Shown here: in pieces, positions 59,497 to 64,000 of the stretch
How positions within the stretch are numbered: position 1 is the stretch's first letter
Layout: every line of letters starts with the position of its first letter
Assembly: GCA_026391835.1 (NCBI GenBank)
Contig: JAPLDF010000043.1
Location: 1 to 64,000 of the forward strand
DNA: 64,000 nt
DNA from: Bacteroidota bacterium
GTDB taxonomy: Bacteria > Bacteroidota > Bacteroidia > Bacteroidales > FEN-979
Direction of reading: 5' to 3'
The notes under the pieces: model-generated
What the model saw: only the letters and a program-made list of their open reading frames with translations
Told to the model about the DNA's origin: nothing
Databases searched by the model: none
Position numbers and translations under genes: made by a program

Positions 59497-62400
59497 TTAT
59501 TGCCTGATGATCTTTGCAGTTCCGGCAACTTTCCCCGAAATAACCCGGATGAAGTAAACGCCTGCCGGTTTCCCTGCCAGTGACAAATCATATTTTTTCA
59601 TTCCTTTCAATGCTGCAGCATAGACACGATCTCCATGCATGCCATACATTTCGACACTGACCTCCTCTGTTTCGCCGATACCTGTAAATTCAAGCGAAAA
59701 TCCGCCCGTGGTCGGGTTCGGATAAACGATGAAGAGGGCTTTAACGGGCACCGGATCAAGCTCAGTTGATCCTTCGGGTGCCGCGACAATGGATGCGGAT
59801 TTTTCGCCGCACCAGGGGCCGCCGGATGCGATAAACCCGTTCATATAACCACCTGAAACGACTATGGTTCCGGTATAATAAATGATGTTCTGCCCGGCGA
59901 TCATGGTCACATGGCCGCCATTGAGCACATAAAACAGGGAGGGGCTTGCCGACGGAGGTCCGGCCACATAGATGGTTTGTGCCGCATTGTAACACCGGGT
60001 ATCAGCCACCAGGATATTTTGCACAATAAGCTGGGATGAGAATGGCGGATTGATGGTGATGGTAGCGACATTGGTATAACCCGAACCGCATCCGTTTGCT
60101 GAAGATTGAAACAAGCGGTAATACGTTGCTGATATCAATGCCCCTGGTGCGTAGTACAGGTTTGTTGCGCCGGCGATGTCGGTGAATTCGCCGGATGTAG
60201 TTGAAACCTGCCATTGGTAATCATATGGCCCGGTTCCCCCGGTTGGTTCTGACCCGGTGAGCATGGCGGGAATTGTCCCGGCTTCGATGACCTGGCTGGG
60301 GGCAATAGTCCCTGGTATAAATCCGGCGGGGGAACTGGGACAGTAGATAATTTCCATAGCATAATCCTCGACTTCGCCATCCAGGACAAGGCCCTCGTAG
60401 CTTACCGGTGTGTTATCGGTCCGGAACCTGAACCGTGCGTACGACTGTCCGAGAACAGCATTGGAAGGTACCTGGAAATAGAGGAGATTCTGCCCAGGCA
60501 TTGCGACGAGCGACTGGTTGGTGAAAATATGGTCTGCCGGGCCATCCCAGCTTTTATCCCCGTCGAAGTCTATCCAGGCGTCAAGATATCCCGGCACGGA
60601 TGCCGTTACAGTAATCTGCATCAGGGCCCCGCGCCATATAAAGGCTGGCATTGTCACACCATCTTCATCATCAGGGATTCCGTACGAGTCATCTCCATCG
60701 GCAGATTTTGTAGGTTGCCCGTCGGTTTCCTGATCTATGTTGTTGCCCAGGTGGACTGACAGATCAATGATATGACGTGCCCCGTTGCCTGCCAGGTTGG
60801 TCTTGTAATTGCCCGGCAACGGGTCGTCGGGTGCGTCGCCAAAATCAAAAAGACAATCTTTGGAATCGAGGCACAACACTCCCCTGGAATCCTGGCAGCC
60901 GAAATTGTTGTATACCTTAACCGAAACCTGGTGGAGGCCGGTAACGTTCGTGGAATATGAAACTTGATGGCCGCTTGCAAACGGCAGTGAATTGTCATAC
61001 CAGGCAATATAGGGATAGGCATTTGGGTATATGTCGCCGGGCGGCAGCTCGTTTAGAGGCAATGGTACATAAAGTTGTATCGGGGTATTGTTGCAAATGG
61101 GGTAGCAGCCGAGCGGGAACAAGCTTAAATCAGGTTTAGGATAGATAAAGCCGGCATCAGCTGAAGCCATGCAACCCGATTCCTTATCGGTGATGGTCAA
61201 ACTGTAAAAACCTGGTGCCATTGCGGTTATATCCGGCGTTGTTGCACCGTTGCTCCACTGGTAGTAATAGCTGCCCGCAGGGGATGGAGAGGAGGCCAGG
61301 GGAAAAGCCGGACCTTCGCAGGTATACAGGAGCGGCACCGTAACGACCGGCTTCCGGTAAAATGTGATGCAAATGGTATCCCTCGCTTCACACCAGGAAT
61401 CTATATCGGTAACAGTGACGATAAAGTTGTAAGTTACAGGGAGTACAGCAGGCAAGGTAACATCCACATCGATTTGAACCGCCTGGTAACTGTTGTTCCA
61501 GGGAGGAAATGTGGCAGTTGCGTCGCTGCTCCAGTTATAGGTATACGAAGTTATATCGGGCTTGCACCTCAACTTCACAATAACATGGCCGGATGGCAGG
61601 ACGCAAAAATGGTCGTCGCCAACAATTTCAATTTTTGCCACAGGAGGAGTTATCTTATAAATATAGATATGGTTTGAAGTGCTGGTGCAGCTGATCCCAC
61701 CTGAAATGTACGAACCTTCGAGCCAGTATTCGCCCGGTACGGATGCAGTATAATCTTGCCCGTTTGCCCCGGAAATACTGCTTCCATCTCTATACCACTG
61801 GTAGGTGTCCATCCCTGAACAACCTGAAAAAATAACGGATTTCCCGGGACAGAATGCGGTATTCGAAACTGTTATCGTGCAGGGGGGCGAAGGATTGACC
61901 ACGATTTGCTTTGTGGTAATCGGGGAAATACAACCCTTCAGATCATAAGTAATTAGTGAAATGTCATAGGTGCTTGCCGGGGTAAATGCATGTTCGGTAT
62001 TTGCCGTGAATGATTTGCTGCCATCACCAAACTTCCAGTAAAATTGATAAAAGGGGCTGTTTTGATTTGCCTGGAAAGAGGTCGGCGTGTTTTCGCACAC
62101 AGGTGTTGAATAGGTGAAGTCGGAGAGGGGCAAGTCTACAATTACTGTTTCTGAATGCGTCGTAGAACACGTAGCAGAGAAAACTTCAAGTGTTACGGTG
62201 TATGTTCCGGAGGCATCAACGGTCAAACCCGGTTCACGGGGACTGTATGGGGTTGAATAATCAAACGTTTCGTGACCCGGCGGGGTAACCGTCCATAGGT
62301 AACTGGTAATACTGGCACCATAGAAAACTTCGGATTTTTCTTTTAGCAGGATACGGTTACATATCGGATATGCCCTGAAATAAGCCACAGTCGGACATGG

Positions 62401-64000
62401 AATTCCATTGCAATGACAACTTCCAATGCCTCCCTGGCAATCTTCAATAACAACCTCTACAAAATTTGAGGTGGCATCACAGCCGTCGAGCACTATCCTG
62501 ACATAATATTTATAAGTACCTAAATATAGATTATTTATATTGATTGGTTCGGCTGCACTATTTCCTGGAAGTATTATGTCATTGCCGGCAGGATCAATCT
62601 GGTGCCATTCATAAGAGTCAGCCGCCGATGCAGTTGAAAGGGTAAGCGTTTCGTTGGCCAAATGACAAAAAACGGGTGTCTTGTCGAAAGTCACCGTTAC
62701 TGGTGGCGGGCCGTTGACTACAACCGTGTATGTATCACTGCCGCCGCAGGTTGTCACTTTAAGTGTTGCCGCAGGATTTGTCGTGGAATTCCAGCGGATA
62801 TTCACCGAGTTTAATCCTTGTCCGGATTCGATGGTTCCCTGTTCCGGCGGCGTGATCGTCCATTCAAACCCGCCGGGCGGTGTCGGGCCGCTTGCAGTAT
62901 ACATGTTGGGGAGATCATCGATACATACCGGTGACGGGCCTGAGATGACCGGCGTCCCATATGCGTTTACCAGAAGTGTCTGTGTTGCTGAATTGCATGG
63001 AACGCCGGGATTTATCTCCATTTCCTGGTACACGCTTATGGTCCATGGCGAAGTTCCCGCAAACTGGAATATCGCTGAATCCTGGTCCGGGCCAAACTGC
63101 CCCAGGATGTTGGTGGGGCCCCCGGAGAACGTCCAGTTAAACAAGGCGCCATCGGTGTCAGAAATGATGCTGTAAAGGTAACCCTTGTCAGGGCAAACAT
63201 CGGTGGGACCGGTAATACTGCCGAGAACCGGCCGGGCAATGACCTGGACCACTTTCGTGGCGTTTGCATTGCAGAAATCAGACGGTACCAGGGGTGTTGC
63301 CGTAATGGTATATATTCCCGGTAAATTCCAGGAAACGTTTATTGTGTTTCCCGGCGACCCGCTGATTGAGGCCCCTGAAGGGGTAATCGTCCATGTTGCA
63401 GGTCCATTGGTACTGTATGACGCGGGTGTCCCCTCGCAAACCTTCTCGTCCAGGTAAGAAATGGAGAACACCGGCAGTACACTTACCGTGGTGGTGCTTA
63501 TCCCGGGGGGGCATCCCGCAAGGGGGTTGTTGTAACTGCATGTGACCGTATACGTTCCCGGGGAATAAAAAGTAATGTTTACAGTGGGTACATTCCTGTC
63601 TGCCAGGTTAAAAGAATAGAAACCACCTGTTACAGACCAGGTGTAATTTGTGCCGGGCATCGTTGGCAGGGAAAAACTGCCCGATGACCCGGCACATAAT
63701 ATGGCCGGGCCATCCATGGCAAGGTCGGGATACATTACCGGTACATACATGGTGGTATTGCCGGGGCAGGGTGCGGTGGGGCACCCGGGCGTGGAGAGGG
63801 TTACCCTGGTCGGTATGTGCGGATTGTTTTGATCCCATTTTACCTTGATACAATTTGTGTTGACTCCGGAGACGATCGTTCCGCCATAAGCGGTCCAGTT
63901 ATAGGGTGTACAAACCACCGACGTGCAAAATGTTGAATAGTAACCCGGGCAAATCGTCCCATACTGGCAGGGGTCCCCAAAGCAGCAGTAACTGGTTATG
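59497..64000 (-). CDS. Very large secreted PKD/GEVED protein with T9SS sorting domain (5' end outside window)
   Basis: At least 1500 residues; the reading frame is open to the right edge with no stop, so the start is outside. Many PKD/Ig-like domains run through the N-terminal two-thirds (repeats such as TYTVTCSYNNPLAGC, YTITATPLVP, PVCENTPTSFQANQNSPFYQFYWKFGDGS). A GEVED domain follows (DFGDAPDDPLPGNY...DGEVEDYAM), then another Ig-like part and a type A T9SS domain (FIVYPNPTTGGFSLEF...AGVYFIRVIS). It is Cys-rich, which suggests disulfides. It is probably a surface adhesin or a secreted matrix protein. A GTG at 63918 has been used as a start by frame-finding, but the frame is coding-like before it. 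Confidence 0.85.
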   Translation of the reverse strand, partial: ITSYCCFGDPCQYGTICPGYYSTFCTSVVCTPYNWTAYGGTIVSGVNTNCIKVKWDQNNPHIPTRVTLSTPGCPTAPCPGNTTMYVPVMYPDLAMDGPAILCAGSSGSFSLPTMPGTNYTWSVTGGFYSFNLADRNVPTVNITFYSPGTYTVTCSYNNPLAGCPPGISTTTVSVLPVFSISYLDEKVCEGTPASYSTNGPATWTITPSGASISGSPGNTINVSWNLPGIYTITATPLVPSDFCNANATKVVQVIARPVLGSITGPTDVCPDKGYLYSIISDTDGALFNWTFSGGPTNILGQFGPDQDSAIFQFAGTSPWTISVYQEMEINPGVPCNSATQTLLVNAYGTPVISGPSPVCIDDLPNMYTASGPTPPGGFEWTITPPEQGTIESGQGLNSVNIRWNSTTNPAATLKVTTCGGSDTYTVVVNGPPPVTVTFDKTPVFCHLANETLTLSTASAADSYEWHQIDPAGNDIILPGNSAAEPININNLYLGTYKYYVRIVLDGCDATSNFVEVVIEDCQGGIGSCHCNGIPCPTVAYFRAYPICNRILLKEKSEVFYGASITSYLWTVTPPGHETFDYSTPYSPREPGLTVDASGTYTVTLEVFSATCSTTHSETVIVDLPLSDFTYSTPVCENTPTSFQANQNSPFYQFYWKFGDGSKSFTANTEHAFTPASTYDISLITYDLKGCISPITTKQIVVNPSPPCTITVSNTAFCPGKSVIFSGCSGMDTYQWYRDGSSISGANGQDYTASVPGEYWLEGSYISGGISCTSTSNHIYIYKITPPVAKIEIVGDDHFCVLPSGHVIVKLRCKPDITSYTYNWSSDATATFPPWNNSYQAVQIDVDVTLPAVLPVTYNFIVTVTDIDSWCEARDTICITFYRKPVVTVPLLYTCEGPAFPLASSPSPAGSYYYQWSNGATTPDITAMAPGFYSLTITDKESGCMASADAGFIYPKPDLSLFPLGCYPICNNTPIQLYVPLPLNELPPGDIYPNAYPYIAWYDNSLPFASGHQVSYSTNVTGLHQVSVKVYNNFGCQDSRGVLCLDSKDCLFDFGDAPDDPLPGNYKTNLAGNGARHIIDLSVHLGNNIDQETDGQPTKSADGDDSYGIPDDEDGVTMPAFIWRGALMQITVTASVPGYLDAWIDFDGDKSWDGPADHIFTNQSLVAMPGQNLLYFQVPSNAVLGQSYARFRFRTDNTPVSYEGLVLDGEVEDYAMEIIYCPSSPAGFIPGTIAPSQVIEAGTIPAMLTGSEPTGGTGPYDYQWQVSTTSGEFTDIAGATNLYYAPGALISATYYRLFQSSANGCGSGYTNVATITINPPFSSQLIVQNILVADTRCYNAAQTIYVAGPPSASPSLFYVLNGGHVTMIAGQNIIYYTGTIVVSGGYMNGFIASGGPWCGEKSASIVAAPEGSTELDPVPVKALFIVYPNPTTGGFSLEFTGIGETEEVSVEMYGMHGDRVYAAALKGMKKYDLSLAGKPAGVYFIRVISGKVAGTAKIIRQ

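Noticed and set aside
1-64000. tRNA, rRNA, transposase, integrase or prophage genes
   Set aside because: None could be recognised on either strand, so mobility of the islands described is inferred only from repeats and composition.

Overview
The window looks like chromosomal DNA of a Bacteroidota bacterium, probably Bacteroidales-like; I cannot place it more finely. The evidence is four secreted proteins with type IX secretion (T9SS) C-terminal sorting domains, FISUMP, GEVED and DUF3127 family proteins, a SUF Fe-S assembly set spread among housekeeping genes, few Shine-Dalgarno sequences, and many copies of the Bacteroidota -7 promoter element TAnnTTTG. No rRNA, tRNA, CRISPR array, transposase or phage gene was recognised.

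Layout. 1-7.3 kb is visibly AT-richer than the rest. It holds the tail of an unidentified protein, a family 2 glycosyltransferase, and a single 2070-residue membrane-spanning P-loop NTPase whose Walker A and Walker B motifs are about 720 residues apart, a KAP-like arrangement. 7.7-12.1 kb has a surface pullulanase preceded by a palindromic repeat, a WD40-type lipoprotein and a MazEF toxin-antitoxin pair. 12.4-16.4 kb is a four-gene operon: ABC substrate-binding protein, STAS-domain protein, permease and ATPase. 17-19 kb carries a sensor kinase and OmpR-type regulator, divergent from a small secreted protein. 19-30 kb has surface proteins (FISUMP lipoprotein, Asp-box T9SS protein, beta-helix T9SS protein), a small gene pair and a multi-PAS histidine kinase. 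30-38 kb is mostly metabolic: cold-shock protein, IMPDH/GMPR-type enzyme, two NAD(P)-binding oxidoreductases, DUF169, membrane proteins, and dxs with sufT. 38-46 kb has a TPR membrane protein whose C-terminus is made of a DNA minisatellite, an oxidoreductase, a repeat T9SS protein, a DEAD-type helicase, DUF3127 and a trypsin-like lipoprotein. 46-59.5 kb contains sufB, sufC, sufD, sufS and sufE, interrupted by a membrane MutS-like ATPase, an M16 peptidase, a PadR-PspC pair and a four-helix-bundle gene. A very large T9SS protein runs off the right edge.

How the genes fit together. SufS and SufE would mobilise sulfur, SufBCD is the scaffold, and SufT, paired with dxs, is a maturation factor. DXS feeds the MEP isoprenoid pathway, whose last two enzymes are Fe-S proteins. 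The secreted proteins point to an organism that invests in its cell surface and in glucan use.

The least explained features are (i) the giant split P-loop membrane NTPase, (ii) one family of 8-bp tandem repeats found as arrays at five places, one translated into a protein tail and two facing each other around the four-helix-bundle gene, and (iii) runs of a TTTACGA-type repeat beside the suf genes.
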